Counted from the first letter of the stretch, positions 10,201 to 17,728 are shown. The stretch: DNA of 39,744 bases from CALFXN01 sp937957815 (GCA_036788195.1 DAIQNX010000026.1:1-39744); one strand, 5' to 3'. Numbers and translations: made by a program. Notes: a model not told the origin generated them from the letters alone.

Positions 10201-10793
10201 CACTTCTCGATCCGGCGGCCCCCGACGTTCCGGCCGCGCTGCGATCCGTCATGGAACGGCAGGCGGTCCGCGACGGGATCGAACGTCACATGCGGGAACT
10301 GGCCTCTTCGGAGTTCGGAAGGGAGCTGGCCGAACGCGCGGCGAGGAACGAACTCCACCGGGAGATGCCCTTCCGCGTCGCGCTCGGCGACGATCTCTTG
10401 CTGACGGGAGCCGTCGACCTATGGTTTTTCGACGGCGACACGCTCCGCGTGGTCGACTACAAGCTCACGAAAATCGCGAACACGCCGCCCGTCCTCTACG
10501 ACCGGCAGCTGCTGTTCTACGGCGCGGCGCTCTCGAGACTCTTTCCGGGACGGAAGACGGACCTCCGGCTCTACCACATCGCCGAAGGGCACCTCGGTGC
10601 GCCCGTCGCGCAGCCGTCGCCCGGGGAGATCGAAGCCGACCTGCAAGACGCGGCACGACGCGGCGCCGAAGGACCGTTCGTTCCTCCGGAACCGCTTCCG
10701 TGCGGAACATGCCCATTCGCCGGATCGTGCGCCGAATTCGCGGCCCGGAAACGACTCGCGCCCCCCAACGGACTTTCAGACGCGTTTCGCTAG
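7272..10793 (+). CDS. addA: AddA-like UvrD-family helicase with C-terminal nuclease and Fe-S signature
   Basis: This is a 1173-residue superfamily 1 helicase with a RecB-type nuclease domain. Helicase motifs are clear: Walker A GAGAGTGKT (residues 45-53), Walker B VLVDEFQDTSP, motif III VGDVKQSIYRFRHAD, motif V IMTIHAAKGLEFP and motif VI RLFYVACTRARDS. The nuclease region has GTFAHRVLERWD, GAVDLWFFDG with VVDYKLTK, and YDRQLLFYG, matching GxxxHxxLE, D...DYKT and QLxxY. Cys921, Cys1144, Cys1147 and Cys1153 also form the four-cysteine Fe-S pattern, which textbook AddA lacks. The ATG at 7272 was chosen over upstream in-frame starts because it overlaps addB by 17 bases and leads directly into the helicase. 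It probably works with the product of 4337-7288 in end resection. Confidence 0.92.
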   Translation: MPPTNDDEILARSAENILSLMREATRRSPRQLDGILATESPVVIGAGAGTGKTWTLAWRFVWAIASGRARPRDILTLTFTDKAAQEMRSRIGSLLSDVCSRPDCRSPLLERALAELDEAVISTIHSFALRTLRENVLTARTGEFPGNDAGGFVPDPSGGIISQPEEEAIWDDMVHLVEEGAIAELARGIAEPLRTDALGLLRGPTERGFLYGIESPERLVAFARSLSGLLESRGLSPEDCLALASDDAVRFDVRTRSEPEWNTIRDLWLRVVLPGTRPFRKTGDELSDRLARLDSPAAGDGGSDALPRFILDLNEGPLSVDMRRGPNSLKTCLKDLLGETLATYRDSLKGAVAAARLALEGFAEEERRVRRPLLALAAICWARRRRAGEVTGRFSFDDIIRLAIPVLESPEGGPRRFSEVLVDEFQDTSPLQYRLVMAAAGARNSRVFLVGDVKQSIYRFRHADPRLFRSRAEEAARGPGRYIPLTTSFRSRSDLIGSVNDVFGKLWETEYEALEPFSADRAPERDEGTVPVFSLHVTRREPKETISAVRLRAARSLAAELLRLNAGEATVWDAEEERLRACRWGDMAVLVPTRTYYDPLEEVFSPEYGIPAAFLRHTRFFSRSETRDAIAFVRALADPGDRLSLLSFRASPFSVLEESVAKDGDGLSRFGRARAVLRVMGVSAALEILLWDTSFLRRLPPWRRSAALANLRRLLDLSREYERAFGPDAHGCADYLERSARNELPFEDAASLAEDADVVRIMTIHAAKGLEFPVTAIFDLNGTQKGGSVARLRPSAALGAAFTEYPAASGTRGAHPLSGPIHKFLESDDEREESARLFYVACTRARDSLLLRATCGKEPSKDSWLSMVEAPAEETLPGPTPGLSGRTPADAIPGRDVPPPPPWGHPLIRLGATAYALIRFCPAAYRMRYRQGMDLDWEYPVEGTERDVSERGSGADAGTFAHRVLERWDFRAESLPALLDPAAPDVPAALRSVMERQAVRDGIERHMRELASSEFGRELAERAARNELHREMPFRVALGDDLLLTGAVDLWFFDGDTLRVVDYKLTKIANTPPVLYDRQLLFYGAALSRLFPGRKTDLRLYHIAEGHLGAPVAQPSPGEIEADLQDAARRGAEGPFVPPEPLPCGTCPFAGSCAEFAARKRLAPPNGLSDAFR

Positions 10794-11686
10794 AGCGCCT
10801 TCCAGTTCTTGAACCCCTTGCCGAGGACCTCCGAAGCGTCGCTGATCGCCATGAACGCCTTCGGGTCCGCCGACGCGAGGTATTTCTTGAGGAAGATGAC
10901 CTGGCGCGGTTCGAGGAAGCTCAGGAGCAACTGCCGCTCCTCGCCGGTGTAGCCGCCCTCGCCGCGCAGGATCGTGACCCCGCGTCCGACGGAGTGCGTG
11001 ATGAAGTCGGCGATCTGCCGCGGCGCGGCCGAGACGATCAGGACCTGCTTGCGGCGGTCGAAGGATCTCATGATGTTGTCGACGACGATCCCGTAGACGT
11101 ACAGCCCGACGATTCCGTAGACGACCGCGTCGAAGCCGACGATGAACAGCGACAGCAGCAGGATGAACAGGTTGACGTAGATGCTGAACTGTCCGAGTTC
11201 GATCCCGTAGCGGCGGCGCAGCGCCACGGCCGGGATGTCGAGCCCGCCCGACGATGCCCCGACCCTGAAAATGATGCCTCCGCCGACGCCGTGGAGCACC
11301 CCCGACGCAACGGCCGCGAGAAACCTGTCCGAGAGATCGGGCAGCGGAATGAACTCGAAAACTTTGAGCAGGAATGCCGTCAGGATGACGGAATAGGCCG
11401 TCCAGATCACGAATCGCGGCGACAGCTCCTTCCAGGCCCATGCCATCAGGACGGCATTCCCCGCAAGGAGCACCCATGCGGGGGATATGTTGAAAACGTA
11501 GTTCGAGAGTACGGCGAGCCCCGATACGCCGAGATCGGGAAATCGGTAGGGCAGAACGAAAAAAACGACCGCGATGGCATTGATGGCGTTTCCAGCCGTC
11601 ACCGCGACGAAAGTCTTCCATTCGTCGCGGATGCCGACGATGATCGATACGACCATTCTCCGGGCGTTGAACTTTCTCAGCTTCAT
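10790..11686 (-). CDS. YitT family membrane protein (YitT plus DUF2179 domain)
   Basis: This is a 298-residue inner-membrane protein. About five or six hydrophobic helices fill residues 15-200, including a glycine-rich GVLHGVGGGIIFRVGASSGG that is the family hallmark. A soluble C-terminal DUF2179 domain follows (residues 205-290, with VGRGVTILRGEGGYTGEERQ). Known members have no settled function; some Bacillus relatives have been linked to membrane or export processes. The start is the ATG at 11686, preceded by GAGGAGGAA; the longer open frame to 11995 would run through the promoter of the divergent DUF370-gyrB operon. Its stop codon overlaps the addA stop from the other strand, so the two genes converge with no room for a terminator. 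Confidence 0.9.
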   Translation of the reverse strand: MKLRKFNARRMVVSIIVGIRDEWKTFVAVTAGNAINAIAVVFFVLPYRFPDLGVSGLAVLSNYVFNISPAWVLLAGNAVLMAWAWKELSPRFVIWTAYSVILTAFLLKVFEFIPLPDLSDRFLAAVASGVLHGVGGGIIFRVGASSGGLDIPAVALRRRYGIELGQFSIYVNLFILLLSLFIVGFDAVVYGIVGLYVYGIVVDNIMRSFDRRKQVLIVSAAPRQIADFITHSVGRGVTILRGEGGYTGEERQLLLSFLEPRQVIFLKKYLASADPKAFMAISDASEVLGKGFKNWKAL

Positions 11687-11714
11687 CTCGGGTTCCTCCT
11701 CGGCGCACGTTTGA

Positions 11715-11720
11715 TATAAT
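11715..11720 (+). promoter_or_regulatory. Candidate -10 element for the DUF370-gyrB operon
   Basis: A perfect TATAAT lies 35 bases upstream of the GTG of the DUF370 gene, in the 69-base divergent gap with the YitT gene. No convincing -35 is present at 16-18 bases, and that position is taken by the YitT ribosome binding site. Gyrase promoters in many bacteria respond to supercoiling, but no element showing that can be seen here. Confidence 0.45.
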
Positions 11721-11755
11721 AGTTTGGTTACGGACGTGAAGAAGGATGTGAGCCC

Positions 11756-11977
11756 GTGTTTATTCCACTCGAAGGTCAGGGAGCCGTTTCCCTCGACCGT
11801 GTAGTGTGTCTCGTTCGGGTCGGCGACGAAACCGCAATCTTCCTCCGGGACGGCACCGTAATGGCCACGGGGTTCAAACCGGAGACACTCGCTAGAAGAT
11901 ACAACTCTTTGATGTCGGAAGCAAGACGGAATGCCGACATTGCTGCAACGACGCACTTCCCCGGCGACGGGGCGTGA
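11756..11977 (+). CDS. DUF370 (RemA/RemB-like) small regulator
   Basis: This is a 73-residue protein beginning MFIPLEGQGAVSLDRVVCLV and continuing to GTVMATGFKPETLARR, which matches the RemA/DUF370 pattern of a short beta-rich N-terminus followed by a segment of the type GxVyxSPISxxTLxxR. In Bacillus, RemA is a DNA-binding activator of biofilm matrix genes, and its paralogue RemB (YaaB) is encoded directly before gyrB, as here. The start is the GTG at 11756 with a weak GAAGGA upstream. The gene ends just before the ribosome binding site of gyrB, so the two are co-transcribed. The stretch after residue 50 is charged and not conserved. Whether it binds DNA in this organism is unknown. Confidence 0.8.
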   Translation: MFIPLEGQGAVSLDRVVCLVRVGDETAIFLRDGTVMATGFKPETLARRYNSLMSEARRNADIAATTHFPGDGA

Positions 11978-11994
11978 CAGGGAGGAATGCGACA

Positions 11995-13899
11995 TTGAAC
12001 ACTTCTGCGGCTGAATACACCGCGCAAAACATTCAGGTTCTCGAGGGACTCGAGGCCGTCCGGCGCCGGCCGGGAATGTACATCGGCGATACGGGATCCA
12101 GGGGACTCCATCACCTCGTCTACGAAGTCGTCGACAATTCCGTCGACGAGGCCATCGCGGGATTCTGCGACCGGATCGGCGTCGTCGTCCATTCCGACGG
12201 GAGCGTCTCCGTCGAAGACAACGGCCGCGGAATTCCGACCGACCCGCACCCCTCGAACGGACGTCCTGCGGTTGAAGTCGCCCTCACCGTCCTTCACGCG
12301 GGAGGAAAGTTCGACGGCGGCGCCTACAAGGTCAGCGGCGGCCTCCACGGCGTCGGCGTTTCCGTCGTGAACGCCCTCTCGGAGTGGCTCGAAGTGACGG
12401 TCTGTCTCGGCGATCTCTGCAAGTCCCAGCGCTACGAACGCGGCAAGCCCGTCACGGACCTCTCGGAGGGAACGCCGACGACGAAACGCGGAACGACCGT
12501 ACGCTTCAAACCGGACGCCGAGATCTTCGAGGACGTGGATTTCTCTGTCGACATTCTCGGCGGACGATTCCGCGAAATCGCCTTCCTGAACCCCGGCCTC
12601 GCGATCACGCTCCTCGACGAACGTACCGGGCGATCGTGGGAATTCCACTACGAGGGGGGCATCCGGTCATTCGTCGAATACCTCAACCGCGACAAAGACC
12701 CGATCTTCCCCGAACCCGTCGTCATCTCGGGAGAACGCGACGACGTCGAGGTCGACCTCGGTCTCCAGTACAACGACACCTACATCGAACGCATCTTCGC
12801 TTTCGCGAACATGATTCACACGCTCGAGGGCGGCACTCACGTTTCCGGCCTCCGGACGGCCTTGACGCGCGCGGTCAACGACGCCGCCCGCAAGAGCAAG
12901 CTCCTGAAGGACAAGGACGAAAACTTTTCGGGAGACGACCTCAAGGAGGGACTCACCTGCGTCATCTCGGTGAAGCTCCGGAACCCGCAGTTCGAGGGAC
13001 AGACGAAAACGAAGCTCGGCAACAGCGACGTCAAGGGCATCGCCGACTCGATCATCTACGAGGGGCTCGCGGCGTTCTTCGAGGAACACCCGGAGGTCGT
13101 CCGCCCGGTTGTCGAAAAGGCGCTTCGCACGCGACAGGCCCGGGAGGCCGCGAAAAAGGCGCGTGAACTTGTCAGGAAGAGCGCGATGTCGGGGTTCAGC
13201 CTGCCGGGAAAGCTCGCCGACTGTTCGAGCAGGGACACCGGTGTGAGCGAGGTCTACATCGTCGAGGGAGACTCCGCCGGCGGCAGCGCGAAGCAGGGAC
13301 GTGACAGATCATTCCAGGCGATCCTGCCGCTTCGCGGAAAGATCCTGAACGTCGAAAAGTCCCGACTCGACAAGGTGCTCAGCAACAACGAGATCCGCAC
13401 AATCATCCAGACGCTCGGGTGCGGCATCGGGGACGACTTCGACCCGATGCGGCTCCGCTACGGCAAGATCATCATCATGACGGACGCCGACGTCGACGGC
13501 GCACATATCAGCACGCTTCTTCTCACCTTCTTCTACCGGTACATGAAGGAACTCGTCGAGGCCGGGCATCTCTATCTGGCCCAGCCGCCGCTCTTTCGCG
13601 TGCAAAAAGGAAAAAACGTCACGTATTGCTATTCGGAAAGGGAATTACGTCGTATCATAGACGGACAGGCGGATCCGTCGAAGATTTCCGTCCAGCGCTA
13701 CAAAGGATTGGGCGAAATGAACCCGGAGCAGCTCTGGGAAACGACGATGGATCCACAGAACCGCGTCCTCCGGAGGGTCGAGATCGACGACGCGATGCTC
13801 GCGGACGAGTATTTCGGCATTCTCATGGGAGACAAGGTGGAACCGCGGCGGGAGTTTATCGAAACACACGCCCACGAGGTCAGGAATCTGGACGTGTGA
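11995..13899 (+). CDS. gyrB: DNA gyrase subunit B
   Basis: The product is the ATPase subunit of gyrase, 634 residues. It shows RRRPGMYIGDT, the GHKL ATPase motifs VDNSVDEA and EDNGRGIP, and GGLHGVGVSVVNALS. The TOPRIM metal site is IVEGDSAGGSAKQGRDR plus MTDADVDGAHI, and the C-terminus has QRYKGLGEMNPEQLWETTMD. Two starts are possible in frame: a GTG at 11974 overlapping the DUF370 stop, and a TTG at 11995. The TTG is preferred because GGAGGA at 11981-11986 sits 8 bases before it, and the protein then begins MNTSAAEYTAQNIQVLEGLE, as GyrB proteins do. The length is that of the short GyrB lacking the gammaproteobacterial insertion. Confidence 0.96.
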   Translation: MNTSAAEYTAQNIQVLEGLEAVRRRPGMYIGDTGSRGLHHLVYEVVDNSVDEAIAGFCDRIGVVVHSDGSVSVEDNGRGIPTDPHPSNGRPAVEVALTVLHAGGKFDGGAYKVSGGLHGVGVSVVNALSEWLEVTVCLGDLCKSQRYERGKPVTDLSEGTPTTKRGTTVRFKPDAEIFEDVDFSVDILGGRFREIAFLNPGLAITLLDERTGRSWEFHYEGGIRSFVEYLNRDKDPIFPEPVVISGERDDVEVDLGLQYNDTYIERIFAFANMIHTLEGGTHVSGLRTALTRAVNDAARKSKLLKDKDENFSGDDLKEGLTCVISVKLRNPQFEGQTKTKLGNSDVKGIADSIIYEGLAAFFEEHPEVVRPVVEKALRTRQAREAAKKARELVRKSAMSGFSLPGKLADCSSRDTGVSEVYIVEGDSAGGSAKQGRDRSFQAILPLRGKILNVEKSRLDKVLSNNEIRTIIQTLGCGIGDDFDPMRLRYGKIIIMTDADVDGAHISTLLLTFFYRYMKELVEAGHLYLAQPPLFRVQKGKNVTYCYSERELRRIIDGQADPSKISVQRYKGLGEMNPEQLWETTMDPQNRVLRRVEIDDAMLADEYFGILMGDKVEPRREFIETHAHEVRNLDV

Positions 13900-13938
13900 C
13901 GGTTCAGACCAGACACACGAGAAGGAGGGTGTATCCGG

Positions 13939-14148
13939 ATGCAGGGACCGTACCGGCCGTACAAGCCGTGGAAACACACCTACGACGACCGACCGAATCT
14001 CTTCAGGCAGATACTTCTCGTCCTCGTTGCCATTATCGGATGCATCGCACTGGTGATCATCGGTGACATGCTCCTGCATCCCGGCATAGACTGGTCCGAC
14101 ACGCTGATCGTCCGGATGATCTACGAACGCCGCAATATCGGCAGGTAA
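13939..14148 (+). CDS. Small single-pass membrane protein, unknown function
   Basis: This 69-residue product was not recognised. A charged N-terminal stretch (about residues 1-23, PYRPYKPWKHTYDDRPN) is followed by one hydrophobic helix (about residues 25-46, ILLVLVAIIGCIALVIIGDMLL) and a short tail. The ATG is preceded by GAAGGAGGG at a good distance, which with the 39-base gap after gyrB supports a real gene at the end of the gyrB transcript. It is followed at once by a strong terminator. Confidence 0.65.
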   Translation: MQGPYRPYKPWKHTYDDRPNLFRQILLVLVAIIGCIALVIIGDMLLHPGIDWSDTLIVRMIYERRNIGR

Positions 14149-14157
14149 ACCCGCGAA

Positions 14158-14212
14158 ATGCGAAAAAGGCGGCCGGTTCCCTCCCGAGAGGACCCGGCCG
14201 CCTTTTTCGCAT
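14158..14212. terminator. Bidirectional intrinsic terminator
   Basis: A perfect 19-bp stem (14158-14176 and 14194-14212, ATGCGAAAAAGGCGGCCGG and its complement) surrounds a 17-base loop. The AAAAA in one arm and TTTTT in the other give a U-run in either direction. It separates the gyrB operon (+) from the exported-protein cluster (-), whose last stop lies 16 bases away at 14228. Confidence 0.9.
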
Positions 14213-14227
14213 CGGCATTGCGGGACG

Positions 14228-14555
14228 CTACAGCCCCGCGGCTTTCCTGAGATCTGCAACCGCGTCGCGGAGCGCGACGACGGCGCCCTTCCAGGGTACC
14301 TTTCCCGTCGACCAGTCGAGACGGTCGAGAAGAGGCGCCGCGTCCGGCACTTGTCCCTTCGCGACGAGGATTCTCGCCCGCTGAAGGTCGAGGTAGTCCC
14401 GGACCTTGACGCTGCCCTCGACTGTCGTTCCGGACGCGCCGTAGACGTTCATCCGGTCCGATGGAAGATCGAGCTTCATGACGCGTTCGAGTTCGTCGAT
14501 GTCCCCGAGCCTGCCGGCGATGGCCGCCCGCTCCGCGATCAGCCCCGCCGCGAGG
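14228..14555 (-). CDS. C-terminal fragment of a gene cut by the assembly gap
   Basis: About 109 codons ending at the TAG at 14228 are visible; the upstream part is lost in the N run. The residues are mostly helical and charged (LIAERAAIAGRLGDIDELER, later QRARILVAKGQVPDAAPLLD), suggesting alpha-helical repeats or a coiled coil of TPR type, but no family is recognised. It is probably the end of the gene that starts at 14916. The two frames do not match across the 100 Ns, but a gap of that size is normally a placeholder of unknown length. It could also be a separate gene. The bidirectional terminator follows. Confidence 0.6.
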
Positions 14556-14655
14556 NNNNNNNNNNNNNNNNNNNNNNNNNNNNNNNNNNNNNNNNNNNNN
14601 NNNNNNNNNNNNNNNNNNNNNNNNNNNNNNNNNNNNNNNNNNNNNNNNNNNNNNN
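14556..14655. other. Assembly gap of 100 N
   Basis: This is a run of exactly 100 N, the usual placeholder between scaffolded contigs. The true length and content are unknown, and the gene or genes on the minus strand here are incomplete. Confidence 0.99.
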
Positions 14656-14916
14656 GAACCCCTGGAGCGGAAGCCATTCGTGCGTCCGGATGTCGTATGC
14701 CAACACGCCGTTCGCATCCCAGACGAGCGCGAGATAGTTATGGGTCTTCCATCCGTTCGCGTTGAAGTCGTTGAGCACCGAGTAGTTCTTCAGTTCCGGG
14801 TCGTACACCTTGACCGTGTTCTTGGATACGAAGAGCTGAACCTCAGCGTACGCCGCAAACGCCGAACACGCGAGCGCCAGCAGCGCAATAACACAGACTG
14901 TTCGTTTCCCTTTCAT
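14656..14916 (-). CDS. N-terminal fragment of an exported protein cut by the assembly gap
   Basis: An 87-residue N-terminus runs from the ATG at 14916, which has GAGGAGG upstream. Residues 1-24 (MKGKRTVCVIALLALACSAF and AYAE) form a clear signal peptide with an AYA-type cleavage site. The mature part, with VKVYDPELKNYSVLNDFNAN and LALVWDANGVLAYDIRTHEW, looks like beta-rich blades that report a value, but is too short to assign. It starts 30 bases after the stop of the LPP20-like gene, so it belongs to the same transcript. It probably continues into the fragment ending at 14228. Confidence 0.7.
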
Positions 14917-14946
14917 CCTTACTCGCCTCCTCGCAGCGAACCCGAT

Positions 14947-15432
14947 CTATTTCCCGAAGACCACGCAGTCTTCGAGGAGCCGTCTGAGCGGCATGACCGC
15001 TTCGACCACATAGTGCCCGTCCTCGATTCCTTCGGCGGCGAACTTCCCGGGATGCACCCACCCCTCGAGGGATATCGACTCGACGCGGCGCGGCAGTCCG
15101 TATTTCACCTCGTAGAGCAGCCCGAGCGTTCGGCGATAGAGATCCGTCACGGCGGCCCTTCTCGCGAGCAGCTTCTGCGCCGGAGAAGGGTCCGCCGGTA
15201 CGGGAGCGCGTCCCCGGACGGTCACGGCGCGTCCGTTCCAGTCGATCGTCCCGAAGGAGAATTCCTGGACGCCTTCGACCGCGCCGTTGTTTCGCCAGAT
15301 CGTCCGGATCTCCATTTCGCTCAGGGATGTCGCCGAGGCGATTCCGGCCGGTACGAGCGCCGCGAAAAGCACCGCTCCGGACACGACAATCGCGCGACGG
15401 AGGTTTCTCCGGAAACGCGCCCAGGCGCTCAT
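14947..15432 (-). CDS. Exported LPP20-like protein, third of the cluster
   Basis: This is a 161-residue protein. The N-terminus is basic then hydrophobic (MSAWARFRRNLRRAIVVSGA to about residue 33, with SAT before the mature part), a signal peptide or anchor. The central PAQKLLARRAAVTDLYRRTL matches the conserved helix of the LPP20/FlgT-like family, seen also in the two upstream genes. No lipobox Cys is present, so it is likely periplasmic rather than a lipoprotein. The ATG overlaps the stop of the previous gene (ATGA), so the genes are translationally coupled. LPP20-family proteins are poorly understood; some are surface lipoproteins (Helicobacter LPP20) and FlgT supports the flagellar basal body in Vibrio. 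No flagellar genes are in this window. Confidence 0.75.
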   Translation of the reverse strand: MSAWARFRRNLRRAIVVSGAVLFAALVPAGIASATSLSEMEIRTIWRNNGAVEGVQEFSFGTIDWNGRAVTVRGRAPVPADPSPAQKLLARRAAVTDLYRRTLGLLYEVKYGLPRRVESISLEGWVHPGKFAAEGIEDGHYVVEAVMPLRRLLEDCVVFGK

Positions 15433-16643
15433 GGCGTCGTCTTCGCCCCGGAGGCGCCGGGCGTCGCCTCGATCGTTCCGGCGGTCACCCCCGTCACCGA
15501 CATTCCGAGTTCCTCGAGCCGGACGGCGAGATCCTCGGCGTTGCCTTCCGTGTTGACGTCGAGTTCCAGTTTGTTGTTCCGGAACGAACGCTGATAGACA
15601 GCCGTCACGCCCTTCGTCTCTTCGAGCGCGCTCTTGAGCCTGCGCGCATCGGCGAACGAAACGCCGTCGGCGAACAGCTTCACGACGCGTCCCGTCACCC
15701 CTCCGGCGCTCCCGCTCACGAGCGAGTAGGCCACCTTGTTGACGAGCCCCGAGGACGCCTTTTCCGCCGCGATCTTGAGTCCCTTGACGGCTCCGTCCTG
15801 CGCGGACACCCCGATCTGCTTCACTTCGGGAATCTCGCTCCCGAGAACGTACCCCGTCTGGGTGATGACGGCCTTGAGCTGCAACTGGCTCCGGACGCCC
15901 CAGAGCTTCTGTCCCGCCGCGTGCTGCGTCGTATACGTCACGGACTGTGCCTTCGCGTGGATGATCACGTCGGCCTGGAACGTCTTCGCGAGTTCCTTGA
16001 GCCGGTCCATGTCACCGGTCCGTTCCGCCATGTCCCATTCGGACTTGTGAAGCGACTTCGCCTGTTCCTGATCGACCATGAGATACCCGGCCTTCTGGAA
16101 GAGCGCGAGCGTGGTCCCCTCGACCGTGGAAAGGAAGGGCTTCTGGCCGTCTATGGCCTCGTCGACGACGATCATGACCCTCGGGTTGCCGAGCGCGTCG
16201 ATGACCGCCGGTCCGAGCACTCCGTCAAGAGCGGCGACGGATACCGTGCACTTCGCATGGAGTCTGAGGATGTCGTCCGAGCCGACTTCCTCCTTCGTGA
16301 CCTTGAGATCCTTCACGATTCCCCTGGCCTGCGAGAAGACCCGGTCTTTGACGACCTGAAACTCCTTCATTTCGGAGACGCTTTCGACGTACGCCCCGAT
16401 ACCCTTCTCGACGGCGTCCCGATAGACCGAACGCTTCGCCTCGTCTCGCGCGCGGGTCGTGTCGCCGTTCAGGATCGCCCCTTCGCCGTACGCCTCGACC
16501 TCGATCGCGTCCCCGCCCGAAGAGGCGGCGTTTCCCGTCGCGGCCGGTTTTCCCTTCGCGGCCTCCGCGACCGGGGAGAGCCCCCCGAGAAGCAGGAAGA
16601 TCGCCGCGAGCGGGAGAACCGGCCACAGCCCCCGGCGGTTCAC
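15429..16643 (-). CDS. Exported LPP20/FlgT-like protein, second of the cluster
   Basis: This is a 404-residue secreted protein. The signal peptide covers residues 1-29 (MNRRGLWPVLPLAAIFLLLG, cleavage after AEA). Residues 47-120 hold IEVEAYGEGAILNGD followed by RARDEAKRSVYRDAVEKGIG, the pattern of FlgT N-terminal and LPP20-like domains. A middle domain near residues 150-260 (RVMIVVDEAIDG, DVIIHAKAQS) resembles the CsgG/FlgT-type fold that senses or scaffolds at the outer membrane. The C-terminus (about 320-385, VVKLFADGVSFADARRLKSA) looks like a small alpha/beta domain. The GTG at 16643 with AGAGGTGA upstream is chosen because it starts the signal peptide. It lies 5 bases after the first gene of the cluster. 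The function is unknown. Confidence 0.75.
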   Translation of the reverse strand: MNRRGLWPVLPLAAIFLLLGGLSPVAEAAKGKPAATGNAASSGGDAIEVEAYGEGAILNGDTTRARDEAKRSVYRDAVEKGIGAYVESVSEMKEFQVVKDRVFSQARGIVKDLKVTKEEVGSDDILRLHAKCTVSVAALDGVLGPAVIDALGNPRVMIVVDEAIDGQKPFLSTVEGTTLALFQKAGYLMVDQEQAKSLHKSEWDMAERTGDMDRLKELAKTFQADVIIHAKAQSVTYTTQHAAGQKLWGVRSQLQLKAVITQTGYVLGSEIPEVKQIGVSAQDGAVKGLKIAAEKASSGLVNKVAYSLVSGSAGGVTGRVVKLFADGVSFADARRLKSALEETKGVTAVYQRSFRNNKLELDVNTEGNAEDLAVRLEELGMSVTGVTAGTIEATPGASGAKTTP

Positions 16644-16648
16644 GCCGC

Positions 16649-17728
16649 TCACCTCTTGACCACGAGCACCCGGCACTTGGCCAGGAAGTTCATCTTGCTG
16701 TGTCGCATCTTGTCCGCCGCGGCGTTCGTGACGACGATGTCGACGTTGTTCGGTCCCACCAGCTTGACGGGCTTCACGATGAGCGGCCTGTCGGCGACCT
16801 TCGCGCTCCCCTTGGCCCATTCCATGTTCGTGTGATACTCGCACTGGCCGGAGTTCAGGAGGACTTCGTCCTCGGCGATGCCCGGGCCGTAGACGACTTT
16901 GCCGCGCTGATCGAGGACGCGGAACGTCACCGCGGGGATCAGCGGCAGGCCACGGCAGTCGAGGATCACGCCGGTATAGGCGTACCTGCCGGAGGATTTG
17001 CCGGGCTTTTCGTCGCCCGTGGACTTCGGCAGATACGGAACCACCGACTGCCGGACCTTATCGAGCTTGATGCGTCCCGTGACCGTGAAGATCTCTCCGT
17101 CGAACTTCGCGTCCGTGATCTCGACGTTCTTGATCAACCCCTGGACCTGCGTCCGGACAGTGTCGTTCGCGACCATGAAGTCGTCCATCTTCGTCTCGGA
17201 CGAGAGTTGCACGCCTTTGATGAACTCGAGCAGGTTCCGCTGAAGGTCAAGCGTCGCGCCTCGGCGGGCAAGGAGCTTTCCCTGTCCCGTCCCTTCCTTT
17301 CCCGTGGGAGGAACCGCCTGCCCCGTCGCCTCGATATATTCCGACGTCCAGTTGATCCGCGCGTTCTTCCCCTCTTCGACGAGCTCCCCCTTCACCATCT
17401 CGGACTGCTTTATCTGGGAGACGTCGATCGTGTAGCCGTCCATCGCGCGTTCGACGGGAAGCGCGCTGTCGTCGATGACTGGAAGGTCCTGCGCCGCCTG
17501 CATCGCCGCGTCATTCTTCGCGGCTTCGTCAACGGCGGGAAGAGGTTCCTTCGCCGCATCGGAAGTCACCCCGGGCTGCTGCGCAGCGTCCTTCGCCGGA
17601 TCGGACGGTTTCTCAACCGGAGGCAGCGGCGGCAGATCCGTCGCCGCAACCGCAGACGTCACGGTTCCGGCGCATACGCTCCCAGCGATGACCAACGCAA
17701 TCAGAATCCGGACAGGAATTTGTTTCAT
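16649..17728 (-). CDS. Exported LPP20-like protein, first of the cluster
   Basis: This is a 359-residue secreted protein. Residues 1-29 form a signal peptide (MKQIPVRILIALVIAGSVCA, cleavage near AVAA). Residues 30-90 are Pro/Ala/Asp-rich and probably unstructured. Residues 97-230 carry the LPP20-like module with GQGKLLARRGATLDLQRNLL near 148-167 and a following beta-rich VRTQVQGLIKNVEITDA. A C-terminal part (250-359) with a YTGVILDCRGLPLIPAVTFR segment ends in a basic tail. The ATG at 17728 is preferred to the one at 17773 because it opens the signal peptide and follows AAGGGAG. It heads an operon of at least three related exported proteins. No enzymatic motif was seen. Confidence 0.75.
   Translation of the reverse strand: MKQIPVRILIALVIAGSVCAGTVTSAVAATDLPPLPPVEKPSDPAKDAAQQPGVTSDAAKEPLPAVDEAAKNDAAMQAAQDLPVIDDSALPVERAMDGYTIDVSQIKQSEMVKGELVEEGKNARINWTSEYIEATGQAVPPTGKEGTGQGKLLARRGATLDLQRNLLEFIKGVQLSSETKMDDFMVANDTVRTQVQGLIKNVEITDAKFDGEIFTVTGRIKLDKVRQSVVPYLPKSTGDEKPGKSSGRYAYTGVILDCRGLPLIPAVTFRVLDQRGKVVYGPGIAEDEVLLNSGQCEYHTNMEWAKGSAKVADRPLIVKPVKLVGPNNVDIVVTNAAADKMRHSKMNFLAKCRVLVVKR

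Noticed and set aside
11974..11994. GTG at 11974 as the gyrB start
   Set aside because: It overlaps the DUF370 stop, but the strong GGAGGA at 11981-11986 lies after it and is well placed for the TTG at 11995.
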